Shown: in pieces, positions 43,249 through 53,379 of the stretch
Position numbering within the stretch: the stretch's first letter is position 1
Layout of the letters: each line of letters starts with the position of its first letter
Source: Azoarcus sp.
Lineage (GTDB): Bacteria > Pseudomonadota > Gammaproteobacteria > Burkholderiales > Rhodocyclaceae
Length of the DNA stretch: 53,379 bases
Direction: 5' to 3'
Assembly (NCBI GenBank): GCA_030656215.1
Contig: JAUSOD010000111.1
Coordinates: 1 to 53,379, forward strand
Translations under genes and position numbers: made by a program
The notes under the pieces: generated by a model
What the model was told of the DNA's origin: nothing
The model's database searches: none
Seen by the model: only the letters and a program-made list of their open reading frames with translations

Positions 43249-43671
43249 TCAGCGATCGCCGAGATCGGCGAAGCGTATCTCCTGCGCACCCTTCCACAGC
43301 ACGGTGCGTCCCATGTCCATCAGCTGCTCTGCGCCGTCGACCACGGTCAGGAAGTGGTTGCCGGCGAGCTGCCCCATCTTGCTCGCGAACTGGCTGCTAC
43401 CGTAGGCGAACAGGATCTCGGTCTCGGAGAAGTCGCCCGGGTAGAGCAGTATGTCGCCACGCGAGGGGTGGCTGGTGTGGTTTTCGAAGCCGAGTCCGGT
43501 ATCGAAGTCGCCGAGCGGCACCCACACCGCCTCGCCACTCCAGCGCGAGTGGATGACCTGGTTGGTGAATGGAAGAAGGGCCAGAAACGCGGCGCAGGTG
43601 CGCGGCGCGGCTTCTTCTTCGAGCCGGGCAACGAAGCGGTAGGCGCCGACATCGATGGACAGGTGACGCAT
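43249..43671 (-). CDS. DUF3830 (cyclophilin-like) protein
   Basis: A 140-residue protein covering one DUF3830 domain, with a cyclophilin-like beta-barrel pattern: LEEEAAPRTCAAFLALLPF, VIHSRWSGEAVWVPLGDF, HPSRGDILLYPGDFSETEILFAYG. The function is unknown. It lies 19 bp upstream of glycerate 2-kinase in the same operon, separated from glxR by a palindromic array. Embedding in a catabolic operon suggests a small-molecule role such as cyclisation or isomerisation, but nothing in the sequence proves it. Confidence 0.85.
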   Translation of the reverse strand: MRHLSIDVGAYRFVARLEEEAAPRTCAAFLALLPFTNQVIHSRWSGEAVWVPLGDFDTGLGFENHTSHPSRGDILLYPGDFSETEILFAYGSSQFASKMGQLAGNHFLTVVDGAEQLMDMGRTVLWKGAQEIRFADLGDR

Positions 43672-43718
43672 GTAAATACCCCTTATGTTGATGAATCGAT
43701 CGCCGTTCGTACATCTCT

Positions 43719-44062
43719 TGTAGGGCCGACTTCAGTCGGCCGCAGGTGCCCGGACCAAGCGTCCGTGCCCGGATCATCACCTGCGGCGGGTTGAAACCCG
43801 CCCGACGGCGCCGGACCCGATCGGCGTGCCACGGCCCCGTTTTCTGTAGGGCCGACTTCAGTCGGCCGCAGGTGCCCGGACCCGGCGTTCGTGCCCAGAT
43901 CATCACCTGCGGCGGGCTGAAGCCCGCCCTACGGCGCCGGATCCGATCGGCGTGCCACGGCCCCGGTTTTCTGTAGGGCCGACTTCAGTCGGCCGCCGGC
44001 GCCCGGACCCGGCTTCTGTGCCCGGATTGTCGCCTGCGGCGGGTTGAAACCCGCCCTACGGC
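43719..44062. repeat. Tandem array of a 126-127-bp unit, about 2.7 copies, with facing palindromes
   Basis: Units begin near 43719, 43845 and 43972. Each has GGCCGACTTCAGTCGGCC near one end and GGCGGG(T/C)TGAA(A/G)CCCGCC near the other, again bounded by GTAGGGC and GCCCTAC. It is the same architecture as 26937-27277 with different internal sequence. It lies inside the operon between glxR and the DUF3830 gene and could affect mRNA stability or partial termination. Confidence 0.9.
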
Positions 44063-44071
44063 GCGGCGGCC

Positions 44072-44956
44072 TTACTGGCCGATTTCGAAGTTCGCCATCT
44101 TTTCCAACGCGCGCACCATCGCCGAGTGGTCCCAACCGGCCCCGCCGTGGGCGGCGCAGGCGTTGAACAGCTCCTGCGCGGTGGCGGTGTTGGGCAGCGC
44201 CACGCCGAGCTGGCGGCCGGTGGCGAGCGCCAGGTTGAGGTCCTTCTGGTGCAGCTCGATGCGAAAGCCCGGATCAAAGGTGCGCTTGACCATGCGCTCG
44301 CCGTGCACCTCGAGGATGCGCGAGTTGGCGAAGCCGCCCATCAGCGCCTGGCGCACCTTGGCCGGGTCGGCGCCGGCCTTGGCCGCTAGCAGCAGGGCTT
44401 CGCCCACAGCCTCGATGGTCAGCGCGACGATGATCTGGTTGGCGACCTTGGTGATCTGACCGTCGCCGTTGCCGCCGACCAGGGTGATGTTCTTGCCCAT
44501 CAGATCGAACAGCGGCTTGACCGTGGCGAAGGCGGCCTCGCTGCCGCCGACCATGATCGTCAGGCTGGCGGCCTTGGCGCCGACTTCGCCGCCCGACACC
44601 GGGGCGTCGAGGTATTCGCAGCCGAGTTCGTTGATGCGGCGGGCGAAGTCCTTGGTCGCGACCGGCGAAATCGAGCTCATGTCGACCACGATCTTGCCGC
44701 GGCTCAGGCCCTGGGCCACGCCGTTGGCGCTGAACAGCGCGTCTTCCACATGGGGCGTGTCCGGCACCATGGTGATGACGATGTCGGCCGCGCGGGAGAC
44801 TTCGGCGCCGTTGGCGCAGGTCCGCGCGCCGGCTTCGATCAGTGCCTTCGGGGTGTCGCCGTGGGTGTAGGTAAACACGGTGTGACCGCCGTGGATGAGG
44901 TGGCCGGCCATGGGGGCGCCCATGATGCCGAGTCCGATGAAACCGATGTTGGCCAT
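44072..44956 (-). CDS. glxR: Tartronate semialdehyde (2-hydroxy-3-oxopropionate) reductase
   Basis: A 294-residue NAD(P)H-dependent beta-hydroxyacid dehydrogenase. The nucleotide motif is GFIGLGIMGAPMAGHLIHGG, the substrate motif is YLDAPVSGGEVGAKAASLTIMVGG and the catalytic lysine sits in GDGQITKVANQIIVA. It reduces tartronate semialdehyde, the Gcl product, to D-glycerate. It follows the hydroxypyruvate isomerase gene by 57 bp, the standard gcl-hyi-glxR order, which supports this substrate over other family substrates. Confidence 0.95.
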   Translation of the reverse strand: MANIGFIGLGIMGAPMAGHLIHGGHTVFTYTHGDTPKALIEAGARTCANGAEVSRAADIVITMVPDTPHVEDALFSANGVAQGLSRGKIVVDMSSISPVATKDFARRINELGCEYLDAPVSGGEVGAKAASLTIMVGGSEAAFATVKPLFDLMGKNITLVGGNGDGQITKVANQIIVALTIEAVGEALLLAAKAGADPAKVRQALMGGFANSRILEVHGERMVKRTFDPGFRIELHQKDLNLALATGRQLGVALPNTATAQELFNACAAHGGAGWDHSAMVRALEKMANFEIGQ

Positions 44957-45013
44957 GTTCTTGTCTCCTGTTGTGCGGATGTATTGGGGTCTCTGTTGGG
45001 GTCGGGGTGTGCT

Positions 45014-45793
45014 TCAGGCCGCCAGCGCCTTGATCCAGCCGAGGCCTTCGCGGGTGCCGGCGGCGGGTTTGTACTCGCAGCCGATCCAGCCCTGGTAGCC
45101 GAGGCGGTCGATGTGGCGGAACAGCCAGGCGAAGTTGATCTCGCCGGTGCCCGGTTCGTTGCGCCCCGGGTTGTCGGCGAGCTGGATGTGGGCGATGCGC
45201 GGCAGGTATCTGGCGATGGTGTTGCCGAGTTCGCCCTCCATGCGCTGGGCATGGTAGATGTCGTACTGAACGAACAGGTTGTCGGCGCCGACCTCGTCGA
45301 GGAGGGCGACCGCCTGCGCCGTGCGGTTGAGGTAGAAGCCGGGGATGTCGAAGGTGTTGATCGGCTCGACCAGCAGGCGGATGCCGGCATCCTTCAGCTT
45401 GGCCGCGGCAAAGCGCAGGTTGGCGACGAAGGTCTCGTGCGCGGTGGCGGTCGGTACGCCCGCCGGGGCGATGCCGGCGAGGCAGTTCAGCTGCTTGCAG
45501 CCGAGCGTGCGGGCGTAGTCGATGGCGCGGCCGACACCGTCCTGGAACTCGCCGATGCGGTCCGGATGGCAGGCGATACCGCGCTCGCCGCCGGCCCAGT
45601 CGCCGGCGGGCAGGTTGTGCAACACCTGGACGAGGCCGGCCTGGTCCAGCTTCTCGGCCAGTTGCGCGGCCGGCCAAGCGTAGGGGAAAAGATACTCCAC
45701 CCCGGCGAAGCCGGCATCGGCTGCAGCCTGGAAGCGGTCGAGGAAGTCGAGCTCGTTGAACAGCATGGTGAGGTTGGCGGCAAACTTGGGCAT
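45014..45793 (-). CDS. hyi: Hydroxypyruvate isomerase
   Basis: A 259-residue TIM-barrel isomerase interconverting hydroxypyruvate and tartronate semialdehyde. Motifs: ANLTMLFNELDFLDRFQAAADAGF, VEYLFPYAWP, LLVEPINTFDIPGFYLNRT, VQYDIYHAQRMEGEL and IQLADNPGRNEPGTGEINF. The glutamates and histidines of the metal site are present. The ATG at 45793 opens MPKFAANLTMLF with GGAGA upstream. It lies between gcl (101-bp gap) and glxR. Confidence 0.95.
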   Translation of the reverse strand: MPKFAANLTMLFNELDFLDRFQAAADAGFAGVEYLFPYAWPAAQLAEKLDQAGLVQVLHNLPAGDWAGGERGIACHPDRIGEFQDGVGRAIDYARTLGCKQLNCLAGIAPAGVPTATAHETFVANLRFAAAKLKDAGIRLLVEPINTFDIPGFYLNRTAQAVALLDEVGADNLFVQYDIYHAQRMEGELGNTIARYLPRIAHIQLADNPGRNEPGTGEINFAWLFRHIDRLGYQGWIGCEYKPAAGTREGLGWIKALAA

Positions 45794-45894
45794 CTTCGGT
45801 TCTCCTTCAATGTTCGATCGGTTTGCGTCCCCGGCCGCTTCGCGGTCCGCCCCCGAGGGGGGAGCGCAACGGCCTGGGCGGGGCAGTGTGTCAT

Positions 45895-47670
<1,776 letters not shown>

Positions 47671-47735
47671 GGTCTTCTCCTTTGGGGTGTTTCTGAATTT
47701 GTTGAAGTGAGAATAGTCAGGAATCGCGCCGGCTT

Positions 47736-47781
47736 GAATTGCCGCCGGTCTCGCTTCTGTCGATACTCAAGGTATCGAGTG
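47736..47781. promoter_or_regulatory. Putative LysR operator upstream of gcl
   Basis: Thirty-five of 46 bases match the element at 49214-49259. It shares GAATTGC, TCGCTTCTGTCGATA and TATCGA. The core dyad TCGATAC-N5-GTATCGA (47760-47778) is a typical LysR-type inverted repeat. It lies between the end of the enolase gene and the gcl start, where an activator site for the gcl operon is expected. Confidence 0.7.
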
Positions 47782-47853
47782 CAGATGGGCTGGCACTGAT
47801 CTCGCAGGCTTGTTCCGAGTGGAGCGGGGGCTGGTGGTCGCCGTCCACGGCTT

Positions 47854-49137
47854 TCAGCTGCGGTGGAAGGCCGCAGGGCCCGCAAAACGGGCCTGCGCGC
47901 CGAGTTCGCGTTCGATGGCGAGCAGGCGGTTGTACTTTTCGACCCGGTCGGAGCGACTCGCCGAGCCGGTCTTGATCTGGCCGCAGGCGGTGGCCACGGC
48001 GAGATCGGCGATGGTGGTGTCGCCGGTCTCACCCGAGCGGTGCGACACGATCGCGGCATAGCCGTGCTTGCGCGCCAGCGCCATCGCGGCGAGGGTTTCG
48101 CTGAGGGTGCCGATCTGGTTGGGCTTGATCAGGATGGCGTTGGCGATGCCGCGTTCGATCCCGGTGGCGAGCGTGGCCGCGTCGGTGACGAAGAGGTCGT
48201 CGCCGACCAGCTGGGTGCGGCGGCCGAGGCGGTCGGTGAGCTGGCCCCAGCCGGTCCAGTCGTCCTCGGCCATGCCGTCCTCGATGCTGACGATGGGATA
48301 GTCGCCGACCAGGCTGGCGAGGTAGCCGCCGAACTCGGCGCCGGACAGGCTCAGCCCTTCGCCGGCGAGCCGGTAGCTCCCCTCGTGGTGGAATTCCGAC
48401 GCGGCGCAGTCGAGTGCCAGCGCGACCTCGGTGCCTGGCTTGTAGCCAGCGAGGTGGATCGCTTCCACGATCAGGTCGAGGGCGTGGCGGGTGTTGCGCA
48501 CGTTGGGCGCGAAGCCACCCTCGTCGCCGACCGAAGTCGGGAAGCCGTGACGGTCGATCAGGCCGCGCAAGGCGTGGAACACGCCGACGCCGGCGCGCAG
48601 CGCATCGCCGAAGCGCTCGAAACCGAGCGGCACGATCATGCATTCCTGGATGTCGAGGCTGTTGTTGGCGTGGGCGCCGCCATTGATCACGTTCATCAGT
48701 GGCACCGGCAGAGTCGGGGTGCGATCGTCCGGAGCAAGGTGGCGATACAGCGGCAGGCCGCGCGCACTGGCCGCGGCGTGGGCGCAGGCGAGCGACACCG
48801 CGAGGACCGCGTTGGCACCGAGGCGTGACTTGTCGGCGCTGCCGTCGAGCTCGCACAGGCGGTGGTCGACTTCGTCCTGGCGGCTGCCATCGACGCCCCT
48901 GAGCACCTTGGCGATCGGGCCTTCGATATGCGCAAGTGCCTTCAATACCCCCTTGCCGCCGAAGCGTTCGGGGTCGCAATCGCGTAGTTCGAGCGCCTCG
49001 CGTGCGCCGGTGGACGCCCCCGAGGGCACCGCCGCGCGGCCGCGATGGCCCGAGCGCAGGGTGACGGTGGCCTGCAGGGTGGGGTTGCCGCGTGAATCGA
49101 GGATCTCGAGGCCTTCGATGTGAGCGATGTCGTGCAT
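47854..49137 (-). CDS. eno: Enolase (pathway-linked copy)
   Basis: A 427-residue enolase, converting 2-phosphoglycerate to phosphoenolpyruvate. Catalytic and metal residues are all visible: [88 protein letters not shown] and [18 protein letters not shown]. It differs from typical housekeeping enolases in details (GGAHANNS instead of GGEHADNN), so it is probably a paralogue dedicated to the glycerate route. The ATG at 49137 is preceded by GGAGG-type bases. It diverges from the LysR gene with a shared operator between them. Confidence 0.93.
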   Translation of the reverse strand: MHDIAHIEGLEILDSRGNPTLQATVTLRSGHRGRAAVPSGASTGAREALELRDCDPERFGGKGVLKALAHIEGPIAKVLRGVDGSRQDEVDHRLCELDGSADKSRLGANAVLAVSLACAHAAASARGLPLYRHLAPDDRTPTLPVPLMNVINGGAHANNSLDIQECMIVPLGFERFGDALRAGVGVFHALRGLIDRHGFPTSVGDEGGFAPNVRNTRHALDLIVEAIHLAGYKPGTEVALALDCAASEFHHEGSYRLAGEGLSLSGAEFGGYLASLVGDYPIVSIEDGMAEDDWTGWGQLTDRLGRRTQLVGDDLFVTDAATLATGIERGIANAILIKPNQIGTLSETLAAMALARKHGYAAIVSHRSGETGDTTIADLAVATACGQIKTGSASRSDRVEKYNRLLAIERELGAQARFAGPAAFHRS

Positions 49138-49213
49138 GTCTGTTCCTCCTTTGTGGTCCGGGTGCCGGGTCGGCTTGTTTCGCGGCAAGCATAGGGAGGG
49201 GCGCAGGCAGGAT

Positions 49214-49259
49214 GAATTGCTGCTAGCATCGCTTCTGTCGATATCCGGAGTATCGAATG
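49214..49259. promoter_or_regulatory. Putative LysR operator between enolase and LysR genes
   Basis: Second copy of the 46-bp element (see 47736-47781). The dyad is TCGATA-N7-TATCGA (49238-49256) and its last bases abut the LysR ATG at 49257. A site in this position would both activate the divergent enolase gene and repress lysR, the classic LysR arrangement. Confidence 0.7.
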
Positions 49260-50171
49260 GACCGCTACACCGAAATCCGTAGCTTTACCCTGGTTGCCGA
49301 GAAGGGCAGCTTCGCCGCCGCCGCGGTGGTCGAGGGTGTAACCCCGGTGGTGATGGGGCGCCGGCTCGATGCGCTCGAGGGCCGGCTGGGCGTGCGCCTG
49401 ATGCATCGCTCGACCCGCGGCCTGACGCTGACCGATCTCGGCGAGCAGTTTCTTGAGCAGTGTCGGCAGTTGCTGCGCGACTTCGACGTCGCCGAGAGCA
49501 GCGTCAGCGAGGGGCGCAACGTGGTCCGCGGCCACCTGGTGGTGTCGGCGCCGGCCGCCTTCGGCCGTCACCACGTGGCGCCGCATGCGCCGGCATTCAA
49601 GGCGAAGTATCCGGAGCTGAGGCTGTCATTCAACCTGACCGACAGCGTGGTGGACCTGGTGCGCGAGGGCTACGACATGGCGATTCGGATCGGCGAGGTC
49701 ACCGACCCGAACTATGTGCCGGTGCGCCTCTTCCCCAACCGGCGGGTGGTGTGCGGCACTACGGCGTATTTTGAGCGTCACGGCGTACCGCGGGTGCCGG
49801 AGGACCTTGCCCGCCACAACTGCCTCGCCTTCAACCTGCAGGGCGGACAGCAGCGCGGCTGGAGCTTCATGCGCGACGGCCGTCTGTTCGCGGTGCGGGT
49901 CGATGGTGATCTCGACTGCAACGACGGCGAGCTGCTCTACAGTTGGGTCCGTCAGGGGCTGGGGGTGGGCTGGCGCTCGACCTGGGAGATCCAGGCCGAG
50001 CTCAAGCGCGGCGAGCTGGTCACCGTGCTCGACGAGTTCGCAGTGCCGAGCTACGACATCCAGGCGGTGTACCCGCAACAGCGCTACCTGCCGGCCAAGG
50101 TGCGCCACTTCATCGACTACCTGAAAGCGATCTACAACGCGCCGGGTTACTGGGAGCGCGGGCACGATTAG
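49257..50171 (+). CDS. LysR-family regulator of the glyoxylate/ureide cluster
   Basis: A 304-residue LysR protein. The DNA-binding domain is [30 protein letters not shown] through [16 protein letters not shown], and the effector domain follows ([20 protein letters not shown] onward). In the DNA-binding helix, [15 protein letters not shown] replaces the usual S-x-S-x-I context seen in many members. Divergent from eno, with a matching operator-like element at its own start and upstream of gcl, it is the likely regulator of both transcripts. The coinducer may be glyoxylate, tartronate semialdehyde or glycerate; this is inference. Confidence 0.92.
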   Translation: MDRYTEIRSFTLVAEKGSFAAAAVVEGVTPVVMGRRLDALEGRLGVRLMHRSTRGLTLTDLGEQFLEQCRQLLRDFDVAESSVSEGRNVVRGHLVVSAPAAFGRHHVAPHAPAFKAKYPELRLSFNLTDSVVDLVREGYDMAIRIGEVTDPNYVPVRLFPNRRVVCGTTAYFERHGVPRVPEDLARHNCLAFNLQGGQQRGWSFMRDGRLFAVRVDGDLDCNDGELLYSWVRQGLGVGWRSTWEIQAELKRGELVTVLDEFAVPSYDIQAVYPQQRYLPAKVRHFIDYLKAIYNAPGYWERGHD

Positions 50172-50279
50172 CGGGGTCGGGTCGGCATCAAGGATGTTCT
50201 CGGTCGGCGACGCTCATACAGTGAAGTTTCGGCAACGAGGTGCCGGAGGTGGTTCAGGGAGGGGCGCCGGAGGTCGTGC

Positions 50280-50795
50280 TCAGGCGATGATGCCGGACAG
50301 CAGCAGATAGCCCGGCAGCCAGCCGGTGAACACGCCCTGGCCGATTGCCACACACGCGGTCAGGCGCGCCAGCGGTCGCTGCAAGGCAAGCAGCAGGAAA
50401 AACAGCAGCCACAGCACAGCCCATGCGGCCCACGACAGGCCGAGCCACACGCCCCACACCGTGTGCGCGCCGAGCAGGGTGTCGGCCGCCACCGGCACGG
50501 CGGTGATCGCGACGAACAGGCTGAACCAGCCCAGTCCGCGACCGTCGGCGCCGCTGAAACGGTTGAACGCGACCCACAGATAGGTGAAGGAGAACAGCAG
50601 CGACAGCGCCGCCGCCTTGATCGACGCGCCATCGGCCGTTTCACCGAAGGCAAGCTTGAGCGCGACCAGCAGGGTCAGGCCGCCGGCGAACAGATTGATC
50701 ACCGAGATCTCGCGGTCGCCGATGCGGCCGAGCATCCACAGACCGTTCAGGATCAGCACGGCACCTACATAGAACAGCGACAGTCCGAGCAGCAT
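50280..50795 (-). CDS. UreI/AmiS-family urea or amide channel
   Basis: A 171-residue membrane protein with six hydrophobic segments. Family features include LLGLSLFYVGAVLILNGLWMLG at the N-terminus, FTYLWVAFNRFSGADGRGLGWFSLFV in the middle and GVWLGLSWAAWAVLWLLFFLL. UreI/AmiS proteins are urea or short-amide channels. It starts eight bases after the ureidoglycolate lyase stop, so it is co-transcribed with it; urea is a by-product of both allantoicase and ureidoglycolate lyase, which fits a urea channel. Confidence 0.88.
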   Translation of the reverse strand: MLLGLSLFYVGAVLILNGLWMLGRIGDREISVINLFAGGLTLLVALKLAFGETADGASIKAAALSLLFSFTYLWVAFNRFSGADGRGLGWFSLFVAITAVPVAADTLLGAHTVWGVWLGLSWAAWAVLWLLFFLLLALQRPLARLTACVAIGQGVFTGWLPGYLLLSGIIA

Positions 50796-50803
50796 GATGG
50801 CGC

Positions 50804-51322
50804 TCAGACCAGGGCGGTGATGAGGACGGGCTGTTCGAGGTCGGCTTCGTCGCAGTTGTGCCCTGGCCCGCTGCGATCGATCACGACGAAGTCGGACACC
50901 TCGCCGAGGGCGAGCAGCGGGTGGTGCCACACGCCGGGGGCGTAATTCACCCCTTGGTCGCCGCGCGCGAGGAAGACCCGGATGTCGTCCGGCTGTGGCA
51001 GTTCCCCTGCGGGTGCCACCACCACCAGATAGGGTGTCCCCGACATCGGGATGAAGGCCTGTGAGCCGTGGGGATGGCGCTCGAGCATCTCGACCCGGAA
51101 CGGGAGCTGCCGTGGCTGGCCGCGGAAAATCGACACGATCGCCCGGCCGTCCGGGCCGGGATCGATATGCGCCAGGTCGTGGTAGCGCTCGGTGTTGCCA
51201 CCGTTGATGGTGAAATGCCGGACCGAATCGCGGGCTTCGATCACCTCGCCAAAGGGGGCAAAGGCCTCACGGGTGAGCGGCTCTGTGACGAGGTGTGCGG
51301 GGTTGAGGGCTAGGGTCCTCAT
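50804..51322 (-). CDS. allA: Ureidoglycolate lyase
   Basis: A 172-residue cupin-fold enzyme splitting ureidoglycolate into glyoxylate and urea. It contains [17 protein letters not shown], the [16 protein letters not shown] segment, [31 protein letters not shown] and [32 protein letters not shown], all standard AllA features. The glyoxylate made here feeds the gcl pathway encoded next door. Confidence 0.95.
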   Translation of the reverse strand: MRTLALNPAHLVTEPLTREAFAPFGEVIEARDSVRHFTINGGNTERYHDLAHIDPGPDGRAIVSIFRGQPRQLPFRVEMLERHPHGSQAFIPMSGTPYLVVVAPAGELPQPDDIRVFLARGDQGVNYAPGVWHHPLLALGEVSDFVVIDRSGPGHNCDEADLEQPVLITALV

Positions 51323-51453
51323 GGTTTTGCTCCGTGTTTGTTTCGTGGACGGGGACTACCGGTCGTCGGTCTGCCATGTCGGCGGACTGCGATGGTCGCC
51401 GACATGGCAGGCGTGCCGGGTGCGATCAGCCGACTCAGTTCAGCCGACTCAGT

Positions 51454-52896
51454 TCAGCCGATCCACTGCGTGGTCTGGGCATACACCAGGAACACCAGCG
51501 CGATGGCGATCCAGATCCCGAACAGCGGCAGGAAGAAGCGCACCCACCGGTCCCAGCCGACGCCGGCCAGGGCCAGGGTGGCCATGAAGTAGCCCGAGGT
51601 CGGGTAGAGGATGTTGCTGAGTCCGTCGCCGAGCTGGTAGGCGAGCACCGCGGTCTGGCGGGTCACGCCGATGAGATCGGACAAGGGTGCCATGATCGGC
51701 ATCGTCACCAGGGCCTGGCCGCTGCCGGACGGAATCACGAAATTGAAACCGAGCTGGGCGATGAACATGCCGATCGCGGAGAACATGGACGGTATGCCGC
51801 CGACCAGTTCGCCCAGCCCGTGGACCAGGGTGTCCATGATCTGGCCCTGCTCGAGCATGACTGCCACCGCGCGGGCAATCCCGCAGATCATCGCGCCGAC
51901 CAGCACGTCGCGGAAGCCCTCATTGAAGCCCTCGCAGATCTCGCCCGCCTTAAGGCCGGCAACGAGGCCGACCACGACACCCATGATCACGAACAGGCCG
52001 GACATCTCCATCATGAACCAGCCGCGGTTCAGCACGCCCCATACCAACACCCCGAAGAAGGCCAGCGCCGCAAGCCCTGCCCAACGTTGGCGCGAGGTGA
52101 AGGCCAGCGCACCTTCGTCGACCGCGTGCAGGTAGAGGTGATGCTTGTCGACTTCCTTCGGATCACCGTACATCAGGCTGGTTTCGGGTGCCTGGCGTAC
52201 CTTGATCGCATAGCGCATCACATAGGCGACGCCAGCCAGGGTGATGGTGGCAAACAGCAGGGCGCGCAGGCCGAGGCCGGAGTAGACGGGCAAATCGGCG
52301 AGTTGCTGGCCGAGACCCGTGTTGATCGGATTGAGCACGCCCGAGGTGAAGCCGGCCGTGGTGGCGCACAGCGCAACGGCGGCTGCGGTGACCGAGTCAA
52401 AGCGCAGGGCGATCATCAGCGGCAGGATCACCGGCACGTAGACCAGCGCGAGCTCCTGGGTGCCGATCAGGGTTGCGATGAGCGCGAACACGACCATCAG
52501 TACCGGGATGACCACCACGCTGCGCTCGGAAAAGCGTCGGGTCAGCTTGTCGACCGCGACCTCGATGATCCCGGTCCGGCGGATCACCATGAACATGCCG
52601 CCGATGATGAAGGTAAAGAACACCACCATGCTGGCTTCGCGCAGACCGTTCGGAATCGCGAGCATGAAGTCCACCAGCCCGAGCGGATTGGATTCGATTA
52701 CGCGGAAGGATTCGGGGTCGATGGTGGTACGCCCCGAAGGCCCCGGTACGCGGTCGTATTTGCCGGCGGGGATGAAGTGGGTGAGGATCGCTGCGATCGC
52801 CGTGAAGAAGAACAGAATCACGTAGATGTGCGGCATCTCGAAGCGCTGCCGGACGGGCACCGACTCGGTGGTCGGGGCGGAAAGCTGGGTGCTCAT
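51454..52896 (-). CDS. YfcC-family (AbgT/ion-transporter superfamily) membrane carrier
   Basis: A 480-residue inner-membrane carrier with about 12 hydrophobic segments. It starts FEMPHIYVILFFFTAIAAILTHFIPAG and includes GTQELALVYVPVILPLMIALRFD, FTSGVLNPINTGLGQQLADL and LGFNFVIPSGSGQALVTMPIMAPLSDL, the signature of YfcC/UIT3 carriers, several of which are annotated for amino-acid or dicarboxylate uptake. AAGGAGACAATG upstream fixes the ATG at 52896. Lying between allantoicase and ureidoglycolate lyase, it probably imports a ureide such as allantoate or allantoin; substrate assignment is inference. Confidence 0.85.
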   Translation of the reverse strand: MSTQLSAPTTESVPVRQRFEMPHIYVILFFFTAIAAILTHFIPAGKYDRVPGPSGRTTIDPESFRVIESNPLGLVDFMLAIPNGLREASMVVFFTFIIGGMFMVIRRTGIIEVAVDKLTRRFSERSVVVIPVLMVVFALIATLIGTQELALVYVPVILPLMIALRFDSVTAAAVALCATTAGFTSGVLNPINTGLGQQLADLPVYSGLGLRALLFATITLAGVAYVMRYAIKVRQAPETSLMYGDPKEVDKHHLYLHAVDEGALAFTSRQRWAGLAALAFFGVLVWGVLNRGWFMMEMSGLFVIMGVVVGLVAGLKAGEICEGFNEGFRDVLVGAMICGIARAVAVMLEQGQIMDTLVHGLGELVGGIPSMFSAIGMFIAQLGFNFVIPSGSGQALVTMPIMAPLSDLIGVTRQTAVLAYQLGDGLSNILYPTSGYFMATLALAGVGWDRWVRFFLPLFGIWIAIALVFLVYAQTTQWIG

Positions 52897-53032
52897 GGCA
52901 TTGTCTCCTTCAGTGTCTGCAGTCGTTCTTCGACGACTGTTCCATGGCGCCGCCGGGTACGGCGGACTTTGGTGGCGGACCGGATCGGCATGCTCCATCG
53001 TCGAACCGGTCCGCCATCGCACGGCTACTTGC

Positions 53033-53379
53033 TTACCTGCGCGCGACCTTGCCCCACAGACGCAGGCGCGAGACGCCGCCGTCGGGGAAGATGTTGAAGC
53101 GCACGTGGGTGACGGGGCCGAGGCGGGCGAGCTCGGTGAAGGGGTGGATTGCATCCATCTCGAGCTTCTGCTCGGGCAGCAGGGTGTCCCAGAACATGGA
53201 CTGGGTGGTGATCGAGCGCTCGGTGCCACCGGACACACAGGCGGCCTGGATCGAGCAGCGATCCGGGTAATTGCCCTTGAAGAAGGCGGTATCGACCTCG
53301 ACCTTTTCGATCGTGCCCGGTGCCCCGAGCTCGAGCACGCACCAGTCGTTGCCCGGCTCGCGGCGGCGGCGGGTTTCCC
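53033..53379 (-). CDS. alc: Allantoicase, C-terminal part
   Basis: The gene runs off the window end; about 115 C-terminal residues are visible. They carry the allantoicase C-terminal repeat: [51 protein letters not shown] and the [20 protein letters not shown] ending. Allantoicase hydrolyses allantoate to ureidoglycolate and urea, the step before AllA. Its stop is 136 bp upstream of the carrier gene start on the same strand. Confidence 0.93.
   Translation of the reverse strand, partial: ETRRRREPGNDWCVLELGAPGTIEKVEVDTAFFKGNYPDRCSIQAACVSGGTERSITTQSMFWDTLLPEQKLEMDAIHPFTELARLGPVTHVRFNIFPDGGVSRLRLWGKVARR

Noticed and set aside
43719-44062. CRISPR array
   Set aside because: Same reason: long units conserved throughout, made of facing palindromes.
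51334-53097. 587-codon frame opposite the YfcC-type carrier
   Set aside because: Antisense shadow, rich in H, D, E and Q as expected from reversed membrane-protein codons.

Overview
The window is GC-rich chromosomal DNA from a betaproteobacterium. Gene content (ETF-quinone oxidoreductase, DUF3334, SelO, PEP-CTERM/CHRD protein, ureide and glyoxylate catabolism) and codon use fit the Rhodocyclales (Azoarcus/Thauera type). That placement is inference from protein character, not from a search.

Region by region. 0-9 kb is core and sensory: the end of an ETF-ubiquinone oxidoreductase, a DUF3334 protein, a FecA-like TonB receptor flanked by two direct copies of a 48-bp element, a divergent NarL-type two-component pair, SelO, a Vgb-like beta-propeller and an entericidin-like lipoprotein. 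9-19.5 kb is an accessory, defence-type island: a Fic protein, a PLD-fold protein plus a broken relic of a relative, an AT-richer DUF3223-HamA-HamB operon (Hachiman anti-phage system), a 908-residue ankyrin protein of unknown function, a divergent 28-residue peptide gene with its own promoter and hairpin, a HicA-like toxin gene without HicB, and a PD-(D/E)XK nuclease. 20-27 kb holds a periplasmic protein, a LysR/TauE pair, a CHRD PEP-CTERM protein, and a three-gene operon of a cysteine synthase-glutaredoxin fusion, a 2-oxoglutarate oxygenase and an AhpD-fold protein. A 125-bp tandem palindromic array follows.

27-36 kb holds a large BTAD-AAA-TPR regulator coupled to a duplicated DUF4242 protein, a PhnD-like binding protein coupled to a GGDEF-EAL protein, and an OsmC-flavin monooxygenase pair. 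36-39 kb has a Fic remnant, initiator tRNA-Met with promoter and terminator, and two divergent L,D-transpeptidase genes.

39-53 kb is a ureide/glyoxylate catabolic region. Allantoicase (partial) and ureidoglycolate lyase release glyoxylate and urea, with a UreI/AmiS channel and a YfcC-type carrier. Gcl, Hyi, GlxR, glycerate 2-kinase, a second enolase and a pyruvate kinase can take glyoxylate to pyruvate within one locus. A LysR regulator sits divergent from the enolase gene. A shared 46-bp element with a dyad lies beside the LysR/enolase starts and upstream of gcl, a candidate common operator. DUF3830 and GlcG/HbpS genes are embedded in the operon without known roles.

Best candidates for something undescribed: the ankyrin-protein/28-aa-peptide/HicA module at 15.5-18.9 kb, DUF3223 as a third gene of Hachiman, and the self-contained glyoxylate-to-pyruvate regulon.
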